Assembly: GCA_020698575.1 (NCBI GenBank)
Contig: CM036253.1
Coordinates: forward strand, 2,965,617-3,029,616
From: Bostrychus sinensis
Lineage: Eukaryota; Chordata; Actinopteri; Gobiiformes; Eleotridae
Length of the DNA stretch: 64,000 nucleotides
Reading direction: 5' to 3'
Positions 1-11,195 of the stretch are shown piece by piece; position 1 is the first letter of the stretch; every line of letters starts with the position of its first letter. The notes beneath the pieces were generated by a model, which saw nothing but the letters and a program-made list of their open reading frames with translations, did not search any database and was not told the DNA's origin. The position numbers were made by a program, and so were the translations under genes.

Positions 1-2260
1 TGACTCAGACCCAGGGCAGCGGCCAACAAACTGCCTTCTTCAGGAGTCACTCCAGCTCTTTCTTTTATTTGTGTTGAGTAATGCACAGTTCCTGAGAGGA
101 AAGGAAGTGACATCACGACATCACAGACTGAACACCCATAGGTGACATATTTTGGTGATCACATAATATTTACACAGAAAAATGTTTACAAATAAGCACA
201 CAGTTCAATAAAGAACAAGTTTACTGAGATCAGTCTCCTGATCCTAAAGCTCCTCTGGATGAAGCTTACGTTTTTGGTTTGCTTTTGAAATTTCTGATCA
301 GTTTTACAAATTCATCTAAGGCACTGAAACTGGCCATAACAGGTTCCCCAAAGATAAATAAAAATGTTCGGGGGGAGGGATTTTTGTATTTCCCAACCTG
401 AAAACAGCTTCTGAGCAGATCTGGGTGATATGTTGATGTATAAACACTGTGCGTTGAGATTCCTTAATCCAGTTATTCTCTGTAGTTTTCCATAATCTGA
501 GGTCTCATGCTTTTGTGACAAAATGATTTATTCAAACTCTCCAGCAAACACACAGAACAATCTGAATGGCAACAGATGCCCAGCTGTTTTTACCTCTGCC
601 CAGCATCGGAAGGCGAGGGTTTGTTGTGATCACTGCGCAGGAACTCCGTCTGATACAGCGACTGCACAGAACGTCACCGACGTTTTTTGGCCACTGGACC
701 TTGCCAAGAGTCCAATGATGTCTCGACAGCGCGGCATCTTTTTTTCACATTTTTTTCACGTAATCTCTGGGCATTGTGAACTTTGTGACAGTAAGCACGT
801 GCTGCAAACCAAGGCTTTGTAAAGCTGTACGCGCAGGGATACACAGTCTTAATTAGACTTTTCATATTCACAGGTAAGATATCACAGCACAGCCTGCGCT
901 GCAGCAAAGCCAGGGTTAGGCCATGACACACACATCACAGTAGATAAGATTTGTATCTAATGGCACTGCCGCAGACCTGACTGGCTGCTCTCCTTACAGT
1001 AACTGCACAGTATGAGCTACTCGCTGGGGAAAATGTCCGTTTACCGGTCAAAGTTATTTTGGAGCCAATAGGATGAAGCTGTCTGTAGCTTTACAGTAGA
1101 CTGTAGTTTGAAATATCCATCCAAAGCATGAGTAAAAGTTAAATCAAGAACATTCACTGATGTTTGAGAGTATTCTAGGCTGAGTTTTACATTTATATTA
1201 TTGTTGTTTAAATACTAGAAACTGTAACAATTCATTAAGTGAACCAGTCATTTTATTTTGTCAGTGTAACAAAGTCCTTCTCCCACAAAACCCAAGAAAG
1301 GTCGGAGTAATTGAGCAAAGCTTGCACCCACAGCAGCCCCTGAACCTGAATAAACAGTTCATCCTGAAACAGAAACAGGTTATTCTTTAAAGTCCACTCT
1401 GTGAGCTCAGTGAAGGGACAGAGAGTCTGTGTCTGAGCTTTCAGTCCATCTTTATGATCTACATTGGTGAAGAGGACTCTCCATCCAAGTCAGCAGGAGC
1501 CAATCCTCTGAAGTCTCGGTCATGTGTAGTGTTCAGAACCTGTGTGGTGTCCTGGATGCACCATGGTCAGTGTCGCACTACAGGTTAGAGATAACACATT
1601 ATAAAGTGGGAGGCGGCTCTGTCGGTCCGTCTTCCTGGAGGGGTCAGGGGCGGGGCCGGCTCCAGGCTTTTGGTCTAAACAGATTTGGTTTGTGGCTCAC
1701 CAAATGAAACATAACAGACAGAATATGAAATAATAAAGATAAGAAATGTGGTAGCAGCTAAACCAATGATTACATATTTTTGATAAATAAATAGGAAAAT
1801 AAAGGAGTGCAAATAATGAATAAATCACAAACAAAAAGTAGAATGCTGTACTTTTATCCTGCACTCTTTTTTCCATCTCCAATCTTCTTTAGCTCCTCCT
1901 TCAGCACGCTGCTACATTTTCTTTCAGAGCTTTATATTCTTTAATATTCCTTGGGTTTAATATCATAACTTACTAATCAATATGAACTTTTCCAATGCCA
2001 CTAGGAATGAAAATGAAAACAGTGAGCGTCTAAACTGAATGCAGTCAGAATCTTTCTGATCATGTGGCGCCCCCTAGTGGCTGTGGCCCTGAACAACCAC
2101 ACACAGTGTTTGTGCCAGGAGCCGGCTCTGTTCCAGAGACTTGTGGATCTCAAGGAGCTTATAAAAAGTTTGTATTCTGATGTTCACAGATTAAAAAATC
2201 ATGCTCCTGTTCTGAAATCCACCTCTGCAGCTGAACATAATGTTTTTTAATGTTTCTGGT
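1..2260. other. Intergenic, no gene recognised
   Basis: Short open frames occur on both strands but none shows a recognisable domain or convincing splice sites. The base composition is A+T-rich with scattered low-complexity runs. A GC-richer stretch around 1610-1665 is not associated with any gene I can support. Confidence 0.5.
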
Positions 2261-2267
2261 GCGTTCT

Positions 2268-2440
2268 TTATTGAATTTGTAGACAAGTTTGATAATAGTC
2301 TGCATTGTTGAGCTTCCTCAACATATTTACTTCCATTACCACTACGGCCGCTCCTTTGTCTGCTGGGTTTATGAAGATAGATTCACTCTTTGCTAATTTC
2401 TGTGATTTGTCCAATTCTCCATGGCTCTCTGATGAGACAC
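2268..2440 (-). repeat. Penelope-like retroelement RT fragment
   Basis: The minus strand encodes a short open stretch with the motif INPADKGAAVVVM followed by LNNADYYQT, ending at a stop at 2268-2270. An (I/L)-x-PADKGGAVVVM motif followed by a L-x-D-x-x-YY segment is typical of the N-terminal part of Penelope-like element reverse transcriptases, which are common in fish. Only about 55 codons are recognisable and no flanking element structure was seen, so this is a small dead relic. A different retroelement with a similar motif is possible. Confidence 0.55.
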
Positions 2441-3049
2441 TGAAACTTCTCTTCTTTTAGTAAAAGCAGTAAGGCTGGAATTTAACTGGAGCAGAAAATC
2501 AGATTAACTCACACAAAAAAAAGCTGGAAGTGACTCCTGAAGAATAAGAAAACCTTTCTTAGTCCCTCAGTGAGGAAAGTGCTTTGTTGCAGCAGCAGAA
2601 GAACAGTGAGCAGTATCACACAGAAGCCCAGCGTCTCAGAGACCAGTCCAAGCAAAGAGAATAAAAAACAATCAACTAAACTACAACAGGTGAAGCTAAA
2701 TAAACTAAAACAGACTCTAAGCAAATGAAAAACTCTATAATAAATATAATAAATATGTAGAGTATAAAGTGTGACAGAGTGAGGGCCCGGGTCTGAGTCA
2801 AACCCAGACGCTCTGATTTTAAACATTTAAAAACATAAAGCCACAAGAAATAAAGGCTTTTTAAACTCGAGGTGAATGAAGAGTGCCTTGGTTTTTTCTT
2901 ACTTTTTTGCAAGTTCTTTGTTCCAGAGCAACGTCAGTACAGAAAAACTAACTGACAAAACTTCCTGGGCTGTTGAGCTTTTCTCTTCTGTAGACATGAA
3001 ATATCTTTGGTCTCCTGCTGTCTGTGAATATGATATTTGTGGATCACTC

Positions 3050-3162
3050 AGCAGACTCTGTGCAGATCCAGGTTCACGACTAAAGGCTATAGGAGGGTCC
3101 ATGGACCAGTCGCTCTTCAGAGACTCACAGCTGACACTGGTCTCTGTCTGAGAATCTCAGCT
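3050..3162 (-). pseudogene. Decayed NLR N-terminal peptide exon (left copy)
   Basis: This is homologous to the 114-bp exons at 22987, 24001 and 27124, and its intron flanks match those of the 22987 exon. The acceptor (tttcag) is kept, but the donor has lost two bases: the other copies have GTAAGTGATCC here and this one has GAGTGATCC, so no GT remains. The exon is 113 nt and has internal single-base indels, so the frame is shifted. The 3' part still reads MDPPIAFSREPGSAQSLL, the conserved peptide of fish NLR N-terminal exons. I infer a dead exon. Confidence 0.75.
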
Positions 3163-4051
3163 CTGAAAACAACAGACACAGTTTGTGTGAAAATATCCAT
3201 AAGTCTTCTCTAATGTGTAGAGTCAGCACTAATAATGAAATAACATTATATTTCAGCCTGTCGTCCTAAAACTGTGCTGTGTGTCAGGTTAAAGGCAGTC
3301 GCTCAGATGGACCCACGGTTATGTCTAAAGAAACATCTAAACCTGAGGCTTGCTTCTTGGTTTTGTAAAATCTAAAGCTCGTGTTCAGTCAGAGTCTGCT
3401 AAAGTGGAGCTTTCCCTAAAATAAATCCTGGAGCAGGAGTCAGCATTATCTGTCCACAGACACTACAGATGCACGACAGAGGAGAGCTTTAGAGAAACCA
3501 CTGAGCTCCTGTTTACTGACACACGGTATCACTTTAATGAGTTCTGTGTCTATAAGGCCACTGCAACAGTCACATGAGAAGAAATGATTCAATATTAGTG
3601 TATGTTATTATTATTATAGGCTCTGTTTTTAAATGGATCTTTAAATGTAAATGTGTCACTGTAACACAGCCACAGCAGTAGCTCTGTCCTTACAGCAGCT
3701 GCAGCTTCTATCAATGAAAAATCAGACTAAATGTATGAACAAGTTCACTCCAGACTGTGAGCAGGTCTTCATACAGCGACTGCTGAGAGAAAACACACCA
3801 AGCCCTTTCTGATATTTGCTCTTTGGCCAAACTGTGCAGCACATTTAGGTCTAAAGCTGTTTGTGTGGTAATCACAGCTTGATCGTTACAGTACAGTCCC
3901 AGCTTTACTCCTGCTTTAAGTTTGAACTCTACAATAAACTGGTGAATAATATACAGACCATAAACACGGCACAGTCAGTCATTATAAAGGACAGAAGAGG
4001 AAATATTAATGATCAGTAAAGTTGTTTTAGTGATATTTGTGGATCACTTAC

Positions 4052-4161
4052 AGCAGACTCTGGCAGATCCAGGATCAGGACTGAAGTATATAGAAGGTTC
4101 CATGGAGGCGCGCCTTCAGAGACTCACAGCTGGACATGGTCTCTGTCTGAGACTCTCAGCT
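4052..4161 (-). pseudogene. Decayed NLR N-terminal peptide exon (left copy)
   Basis: Second left-locus copy of the peptide exon. Acceptor tttcag and donor GTAAGT are both intact, but the exon is 110 nt instead of 114 because of small deletions (in the GCACAGAG segment and in the GTGTCCAG segment). It cannot keep the symmetric phase of its paralogues. It lies directly downstream (on the minus strand) of the exon at 4589-4718, with the intron in between matching 27245-27560. Confidence 0.75.
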
Positions 4162-4588
4162 CTGAAAACAAGGAGCATTTATTCAAATAACAGCATTAAT
4201 CCACTCATATACTGTGAAATGTACAGACTGCAATATTCAGGAGCTCAACATGAACAGTAGCGTTTTTACCCAGCCTTAAAACTATAAAGTCTGAGTGGTA
4301 CTAGTAGTAGTATTAGTAGTAAATGTTGCTGTGCCTTGAAGAAACTGCTGTCATTTACTGTGTAGCAGCAAAAGAACAAAAATGAACTTTATTTGAGAAT
4401 TGTTATTGTGAAGTGTAAAGTTTTTCCTGAGTCCAGATGTTGAGTTCTTCCTCCATCCTGACTCTGTAGCTGCTGGATCAGAAAACACAGATTTGTAAAG
4501 TGTCCCTCAGACGGACTCTGTTTGGTCCTGAGTGGGCTCCGTGTGTCCTGTACCAGAGGGGCCACAGACAGCCGCCGATGGTACTCAC

Positions 4589-4718
4589 TGTGTTTGAGCG
4601 GGCCCGGCTCGGAGCCGCCGACGGAGCGGCCTTCGGGGACGCGCCTCTGTCTTTATAATGGCTGTGTGAAGACTGCGCCTCCTCTTCATCCACACGGACG
4701 TTCTCAGTTTGTCTGAGT
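4589..4718 (-). pseudogene. Decayed NLR start exon (left copy)
   Basis: Paralogue of the start exon at 27670-27804. Acceptor tttcag and donor GTGAGT are intact. The region carrying the start codon in the right copy is altered here (minus strand ...ACTGAGAACG instead of ...ACATGGAGAACG), so the ATG is gone. Two single-base losses in the GC-rich 3' half also shift the frame. The encoded stretch VRVDEEEAQSSHSHYKDRG is still recognisable. I infer that this left NLR locus no longer makes the standard protein. Confidence 0.75.
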
Positions 4719-4735
4719 CTGAAAGGAGAAGGAGA

Positions 4736-5274
4736 GAGACACAGAGTCTGATCACAAACACGACTGAGACACAGAGACTGATCACAAACACGACTGAGAC
4801 AGAGTCTGATCACAAACGACTGAGACACAGAGTCTGATCACAAACACGACTGAGAACAGAGACTGATCACAAACACGACTGAGACACAGAGTCTGATCAC
4901 AAACACACTGAGACACAGAGTTGATCACAAACACCACTGAGACACAGAGTCTGATCACAAACACGACTGAGACACAGAGTCTGATCACAAACACGACTGA
5001 GACACAGAGACTGATCACAAACACGACTGAGACACAGAGTCTGATCACAACACACTGAGACACAGAGTCTGGTCACAAACACGACTGAGACACAGAGTCT
5101 GATCACAAACAGACTGAGACACAGAGTCTGATCACAAACACGACTGAGACACAGAGACTAGTCACAAACAGACTGAGAACAGAGTCTGATCACAAACACG
5201 ACTGAGACACAGAGATGATCACAAACACCGACTGAGACACAGAGTCTGATCACAAACACGACTGAGACACAGCC
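4736..5274. repeat. 30-bp minisatellite, left copy
   Basis: About 18 units of a 30-bp repeat containing CTGATCACAAACACGACTGA, many with small indels. It directly abuts the 5' side (minus strand) of the decayed NLR start exon. The same array sits at the same place in the right locus (27828-29144) with about 44 cleaner units. Confidence 0.95.
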
Positions 5275-5524
5275 TCAGGTTAATGTGGGTGGTTAATATC
5301 TTGTATTAAAACTTGTTAAATGACTTCTCTCTGTTCTCTGTGTCTTGAGTTGGTCTGGGTCTAACTTGTTGATCCAACAGTAAGTCCATGTTGTCAGGAC
5401 ACTAACTCTCTGCTCTACAGCTGAACTACTGTCTACCAACGGACTGCACTTATTCACAGGGCTTCATGTGAACTTTGACCTCTCCTCAGAGGTCACCAGG
5501 ATCTTTACCTCCCACACTGTTGGG

Positions 5525-5780
5525 GCTCACTTTTATTGTGTTTAAATAAAAAAGGCGGCCCAGTGGCAGAGTGGAGTGTGCGTGTCTTCTTGTTACTGTG
5601 AGTACTCTCTGGCTCCCTCTGCTGGACAAAGACTCTAAATGTCCCTAATGAATGGATGTGAGAGTGAATGGCTGTCGGCCCTGGGACTGGTCCCTGCCCA
5701 TGATGGGCCCCGCCTAAGCCCAAAGTCACTGGGACAGGCTCCAGTACCTGCGGCCCTAACACAGACTCAACTGAGCAACT
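5525..5780 (-). repeat. Dispersed teleost repeat fragment
   Basis: The minus strand reads GGAGCCTGTCCCAGTGAC, then TTGGGC, then a GGCGGGG segment, and further on a TAGGGACATTTAGAG block. This is a common dispersed fish repeat. The same family occurs on the plus strand around 45095-45165. It lies inside a roughly 580-bp block (about 5530-6110) that is absent from the right NLR locus, so it arrived after or apart from the duplication. Confidence 0.55.
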
Positions 5781-5789
5781 TTTTAAGAA

Positions 5790-5958
5790 AAGCTGAAAAA
5801 TTACAAGAATTTTGCACAGTGGATCTTAAGGAGGTTCTCAGCAGAGCTTCAAATGCAACGGAAGAAAATGGGAGAGAGACAAAAACATTTGAGGAAGCAA
5901 TTTATTAAAAACAAGAATTAAGTGAAATGTGCCGTTCATCAGCTGAGCAAAAGTTTAA
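5790..5958 (-). repeat. Inverted-repeat arm, left
   Basis: This block is the reverse complement of 8531-8706 with modest divergence. Shared words include AGGAGGTTCT, CATTTGAGGAAGC and GCCGTTCATCAGCTGAGC. Together the two arms enclose 2.6 kb of minisatellite. The right NLR locus has only the plus-oriented arm (about 33775-33955). Confidence 0.85.
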
Positions 5959-6117
5959 AACTAAACTCCCTCAAAACAGAAATAAAACTTTCCAAAAGGA
6001 CTCAGTAATGAGCTGCTCCATCGTTCTTGTTTTTCACTTCAAAAATGTGTTTGGGCCTGATGCGAGTTTCCAGGAGGCTGTGGGAACGTTCTCCAGAGAA
6101 GATGCTTCATCCTGAAA

Positions 6118-6335
6118 CTCCCCAAATGTTCTCTACTGGGCCCTCAGCCGTTATCGCACAGACGAGGCCTCAGCTGTTATCACACCAGACGAGGAGCCCT
6201 CAGCTGTTATCACACAGACGAGGGCCCTCAGTGTTAACACAGGAGGCCTCAGCCGTTAACGCACAGACGAGGGCCTCAGCTGTTATCACACAGACGAGGG
6301 CCCTCAGCCGTTAACGCACAGACGAGGGCCCCCAC
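6118..6335. repeat. 26-28-bp minisatellite, left copy
   Basis: About eight irregular units built on CCCTCAGCYGTTA and CACAGACGAGGGC. The corresponding right-locus array is 29402-29780, with about 14 more regular 26-bp units. Confidence 0.85.
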
Positions 6336-6599
6336 TGTGTCGATGTGATAGGGCCCCTCCTTGTCTAGAAACATTGGAAGCCACCAGGACAAAGCTAAGG
6401 TTCAGAGAATAAAACTTCCTTCACCTTTCAGTTTCCCAGGTTTGGAGCTCCCTTGCAAAATCCAAACGGGCGTTTTGGTGTGAAGGAGACCAGGCCTTTG
6501 AATAGGTTTTTTTTTTTAAAGGCCTTTTCTGGAGATGGCGTCTGATGGTTATGGGCCGCAGTCGGCTCAGTGACGACCTTAGTTTTGGTCGAGGATGTC

Positions 6600-8345
6600 C
6601 CGGGTCTTGAGCCAATCAGATCCTCCGTCTCAGCGACCAATCAGATCTCCCGTCTCAGCGACCATCAGATCCTCCGTCTCAGCGACCAATCAGATCCTCC
6701 GGCTCAGCGACCAATCAGATCGTCCGGCTCAGAGACCAATCAGATCGTCGGCTCAGCGACCAATAGATCGTCGGCTCAGCGAACAATCAGATCGTCCGGC
6801 TCAGAGACCAATCAGATCGTCCGGCTCAGAGACCAATCAGATCGTCCGGCTCAGAGACCAATCAGATCCTCCAGCTCAGCGACCAATCAGATCCTCCAGC
6901 TCAGAGACCAATCAGATCGTCCAGGCTCAGGGACCAATCAGATCCTCCGGCTCAGAGACCAATCAGATCCTCCGGCTCAGAGACCAATCAGATCCGTCCG
7001 GCTCAGAGACCAATCAGATCCGTCCGGCTCAGAGACCAATCAGATCCGTCCGGCTCAGAGACCAATCAGATCCTCCGGCTCAGCGACCAATCAGATCCGT
7101 CCGTCTCAGGACCAATCAGATCCTCCGGCTCAAGAGACCAATCAGATCCGTCCGCGCCCCCCCTCAGAGACCAATCAGATCGTCCGGCTCAGCGACCAAT
7201 CAGATCCTCCGGCTCAGAGACCAATCAGATCCTCCGGCTCAGAGACCAATCAGATCGTCCGGCTCAGTGACCAATCAGATCGTCCGTCTCAGAGACCAAT
7301 CAGATCGTCCGGCTCAGCGACCAATCAGATCCTCCGGCTCAGAGACCAATCAGATCCTCCGGCTCAGAGACCAATCAGATCGTCCGGCTCAGCGACCAAT
7401 CAGATCCTCCGGCTCAGAGACCAATCAGATCCTCCGGCTCAGAGACCAATCAGATCGTCCGGCTCAGCGACCAATCAGATCGTCCGGCTCAGAGACCAAT
7501 CAGATCCGTCCGCTCAGAGACCAATCAGATCCTCCGGCTCAGAGACCAATCAGATCCTCCGGCTCAGAGACCAATCAGATCGTCCGGCTCAGAGACCAAT
7601 CAGATCCGTCCGGCTCAGAGACCAATCAGATCGTCCGGCTCAGAGACCAATCAGATCGTCCGGCTCAGAGACCAATCAGATCGTCCGGCTCAGAGACCAA
7701 TCAGATCGTCCGGCTCAGCGACCAATCAGATCGTCCGGCTCAGCGACCAATCAGATCCTCCGGCTCAGAGACCAATCAGATCGTCCGGCTCAGTGACCAA
7801 TCAGATCGTCCGGCTCAGAGACCAATCAGATCGTCCGGCTCAGAGACCAATCAGATCCTCCGGCTCAGAGACCAATCAGATCGTCTGGCTCAGTGACCAA
7901 TCAGATCGTCCGGCTCAGAGACCAATCAGATCCTCCGGCTCAGAGACCAATCAGATCGTCCGGCTCAGAGACCAATCAGATCGTCCGGCTCAGAGACCAA
8001 TCAGATCCTCCGGTCAGAGACCAATCAGATCGTCCGGCTCAGCGACCAATCAGATCGTCGGCCAGAGACCAATCAGATCCTCGGCTCAGCGACCAAAGAT
8101 CCTCCGGCTCAGAGACCAATCAGATCGTCGGCTCAGAGACCAATCAGATCGTCCGGCTCAGAGACCAATCAGATCGTTCGGCTCAGAGACCAATCAGACC
8201 TTCGGTCAGAGACCAATCAGATCGTCGGCTCAGAGACAATCAGATCCTCGGCTAGAGACCAATCAGATCCTCGTCAGAGACAATCAGATGTGGCTCAGAG
8301 ACCAATCAGATCGTCCGGCTCAGCGACCAATCAGATCGTCCGGCT
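6600..8345. repeat. 25-bp CCAAT-box minisatellite, left copy
   Basis: About 69 units of 25 bp, each with the core GACCAATCAGATC followed by GTCCGGCTCAGA. Each unit carries a CCAATCAG word that matches the NF-Y (CCAAT box) consensus. The units contain no stop in the plus frames, so long spurious open frames run through the array with a 25-residue period. The right locus has only about seven units (33413-33583). Confidence 0.95.
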
Positions 8346-8530
8346 GTGGTGGTGAGAATGTTGTAAGAAAGTGAAAAAGCCTTGACTGCGTGCGACGTCA
8401 GCAGCGATGGCAGAGGCCTTGCTTCTGCAGCTCCCCCGCGTTCACAGAGAGAAAGCTTTGTTCCTCTGCCTCAGGTCAGGACAGAGTCAACCTGACACTA
8501 AATCACACTCAACACACATTTTTCATTTGT

Positions 8531-8706
8531 AAAACTTTTGCTCAGCTGATGAACGGCACATTTCACTTTAATCTTTGTTTTAATAAATGCTTCCTCAAAT
8601 GTTTTTGGTCTCTCTCCCATTTCTTCTTTTGCATTTGAAGCTCTGCTTAGAACCTCCTTAAGATCCAACTGTGCAAAATGTCAACTCCTGCAATTTTTCA
8701 ACTGCT
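8531..8706 (+). repeat. Inverted-repeat arm, right
   Basis: Reverse complement of 5790-5958. It is also directly homologous to about 33775-33955 in the right NLR locus, so this orientation is the shared one and the left arm is the extra copy. Confidence 0.85.
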
Positions 8707-8776
8707 CTGAAATTTGATCAGGTCGATATTAATGTTTGTTTTTTTACATAAGGCTTTTATAAATGTAAATCATTAC

Positions 8777-8842
8777 TACTACTACTACTACTACTACTAA
8801 CAAAATAATAATAATAATTATTATATTATTATTATTATTATT

Positions 8843-8935
<93 letters not shown>

Positions 8936-8937
8936 AA
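8777..8937. repeat. Trinucleotide microsatellite (ACT, then AAT/ATT)
   Basis: ACT repeats run into alternating blocks of ATT and AAT repeats. The blocks are mutually complementary, so this segment can fold into hairpins. The right-locus counterpart is 34018-34101. Confidence 0.95.
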
Positions 8938-9125
8938 TCTTCTGACTGTGCTCTTCTCAGGCTTCACTCAGGTTTTTGTGACACAAAGAAACTTATTTTA
9001 GTTCAGACATTTGGCTCTTGGCCTAATGTTGCAGTCAGTCGATGTTAAAAGTATTTTTTCTGCACGGTCGCAGACAACTGCCCTGAACTTTCACTGAATG
9101 TTCCTAACTTCAGTCTGACACAAAC

Positions 9126-9232
9126 AGCTCAGACTCGGCTCAGACCCGACTCAGACCGACTCAGACCCGGCTCAGACCCGGCTCAGACCCGGCTCAGACC
9201 CGACTCAGACCGGCTCAGACCGGCTCAACCTG
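9126..9232. repeat. 11-bp minisatellite, left copy
   Basis: About nine units of CGGCTCAGACC or CGACTCAGACC. The right-locus array at 34290-34551 has about 23 units. Confidence 0.9.
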
Positions 9233-9351
9233 TGGTGTTCTTTGTTAAAGTAAACCTATTTGGTGTTTAATGATCAAGAAATTTGACATTATCTGTTTCA
9301 AATACAAAATGAGAGAGTCATAAGCTTTTCTTTGAGTTCGTCTCATTTTTA

Positions 9352-10595
9352 GAGGTGCTGGAATTATTTTTAGGGGTGCTGGAATTATTTTAGAGGTGCT
9401 GGAATATTTTTAGGTGCTGGAATTATTTTTAGGGCTTGCCTGGAATATTTTTAGAGGTGCTGGAATTATTTTTAGGGCTGCTGGAATTATTTTTAGGTAG
9501 CTGGAATTATTTTTAGGGCTGCTGGGAATTATTTTTTAATGGATGCCGAATTAGGCTGCTGAATTATTTTTAGGGGCTGCTGGAATTATTTTTAGGGTGC
9601 TGGGAATTATTTTTAGGGTCTGCTGGAATATTTTAAGGATGATGGGGAATTACTTTTTAAGGGCTGCTGGAATTATTTTCTAGAGGTGCTGGAATTATTT
9701 TTAGGGCTGCTGGAATTATTTTTAGAGGTGCTGGAATTAATTTTTCAGAGGTGCTGGAATTATTTTTTAGCGGGTGCGTGGAATTATTTTTTAGAGTGCT
9801 GGAATTATTTTTAGAGCTGCTGGAATTATTTTTAGAGTGCTGGAATTATTTTCAGAGGTGCTGGAATTATTTTTTAGCGGTGCTGGGAATTATTTTTAGG
9901 AGGCTGCTGGAATTATTTTTAGAGGCTGCTGGAGATTATTTTTTAGAGGCTGCTGGGAATTATTTTTAGAGGTGCTGAATTATTTTTAGAGGTGCTGGAA
10001 TTCTTTTTAGAGGTGCTGGAACTCTTTTTAGAGGTGCTGGAATTATTTTTAGAGATGCTGGAATTCTTTTTAGAGGTGCTGGAATTCTTTTTAGAGGTGC
10101 TGGAATTATTTTTAAGGGTGCAGGAATTATTTTTAAGGGTGATGGAATTATTTTTTAGGGTGCTGGATTATTTTTTAGGGAGGCTGGAATTATTTTTAGA
10201 GGTGCTGGAATTATTTTTTGGGCTGCTGGAATTATTTTTAGAGGTGCTGGAATTATTTTTAGAAGTGCTGGAATTATTTTTAGCGGTGCTGGAATTATTT
10301 TTAGAGGTGCTGTAATTATTTTCAGAGGTGCTGGAATTATTTTTAGAGGTGCTGGTGCTGGAAATATTTTTAGAGGTGCTGGAATTATTTTTAGAGGTGC
10401 TGGACTTATTTTTAAGGGTGCTGGAATTATTTTTAGAGGTGCTGGTGCTGGAATTATTTTCAGAGGTGCTGTAATTATTTTTAAGGATGCTGGAATTATT
10501 TTTAGAGGTGCTGGAATTATTTTTAGAGGTGCTGGAATTATTTTCAGAGGTGCTGGAATTATTTTCAGAGGTGCTGGAATTATTTTTGGGGCTGC
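9352..10595. repeat. 21-bp minisatellite, left copy
   Basis: About 59 units of GGTGCTGGAATTATTTTTAG with one more base. The first third is degenerate with many indels and the last third is regular. Because the period is a multiple of three, a spurious heptad-like leucine-rich frame appears (VLELFLE). The right locus has only about six units (34673-34802). Confidence 0.95.
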
Positions 10596-10599
10596 TTCA

Positions 10600-10995
10600 G
10601 CGTCGCCTGTGCTGTGAATGAAACAAATGTGAGCCTCCTCACCGATGGTGTCTGCAGTCTTCTGTGCAGTGAATGTTTGTTAGGAACAAAGGACTGCGCT
10701 CCTGTTTAAGTTAGGCTCAGCCACCAGCTACAGCGCCCTCTGCTGGCTAAAATAAACTAAAGCTGAGTAATAAGGTGAGGATAGGAGAGAGAAAGAAGCA
10801 GACTTAGACTGCTTTGACACATCTACCTGTGTTTGTCCTGTTAAAGCTAATGTCAGTGCTGTGACTGTGTTAACCTTATTTTAGTAAAGTGCTTTATAAA
10901 AAGAATAAGTGTTACTCTGCCACAACAGGAAGTAACGCAGTGGAACTAAAGCCAGTCAGAGTGAGCCGCTGTGTGTCCTCTGCTCTGGAACACTC
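10600..10995. other. Non-coding, left-locus intron
   Basis: No gene or repeat family recognised. It lies between the 21-bp array and the putative noncoding first exon of the left NLR copy. In the right locus the corresponding interval is about 5.4 kb with different content. Confidence 0.4.
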
Positions 10996-11062
10996 CTCAC
11001 TGACAAAAACAAAGGCTTTTATACAGGTTTGTAAAGTCAAATCAAACTAAAGTCACACTCAC

Positions 11063-11146
11063 CTCTTCACACGAGCTCACACCAAAAGGAAATCTGTCTG
11101 AATACGTTCACCTTCTACCTGCGTCAGGTGAGAGAAGCCCCGCCCC
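11063..11146 (-). promoter_or_regulatory. NLR noncoding exon 1 and GC box (left copy)
   Basis: On the minus strand a GC box (GGGGCGGGGC, 11137-11146) is followed by a short segment ending in GTGTGAAGAG with a good splice donor GTGAGT (boundary after 11063). The block 10998-11195 is nearly identical to 40211-40412, at the 5' end of the right locus. Conservation of the donor and GC box at the expected 5' side of the gene suggests a noncoding first exon with its promoter. This is inference: no transcript data and no clear TATA box. Confidence 0.5.
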
Positions 11147-11195
11147 TCTGCACTTACTGGAAGTCATGTGATCATCTGTTAAGTTGTCTGACAAC

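Noticed and set aside
1..2980. RING or NACHT exons for the left NLR locus
   Set aside because: Looked for them on the minus strand where they should lie; no Walker motif, RING cysteine pattern or FISNA motif was found.
6570..7896. Open frames of 408 and 433 codons with RPIRSSGSETNQ repeats
   Set aside because: Both come from the 25-bp CCAAT minisatellite read in different frames; no codon-level constraint.
9751..10315. Leucine-rich heptad repeat protein resembling a coiled coil
   Set aside because: The 21-bp minisatellite gives a seven-residue period by arithmetic; the degenerate units break the frame.
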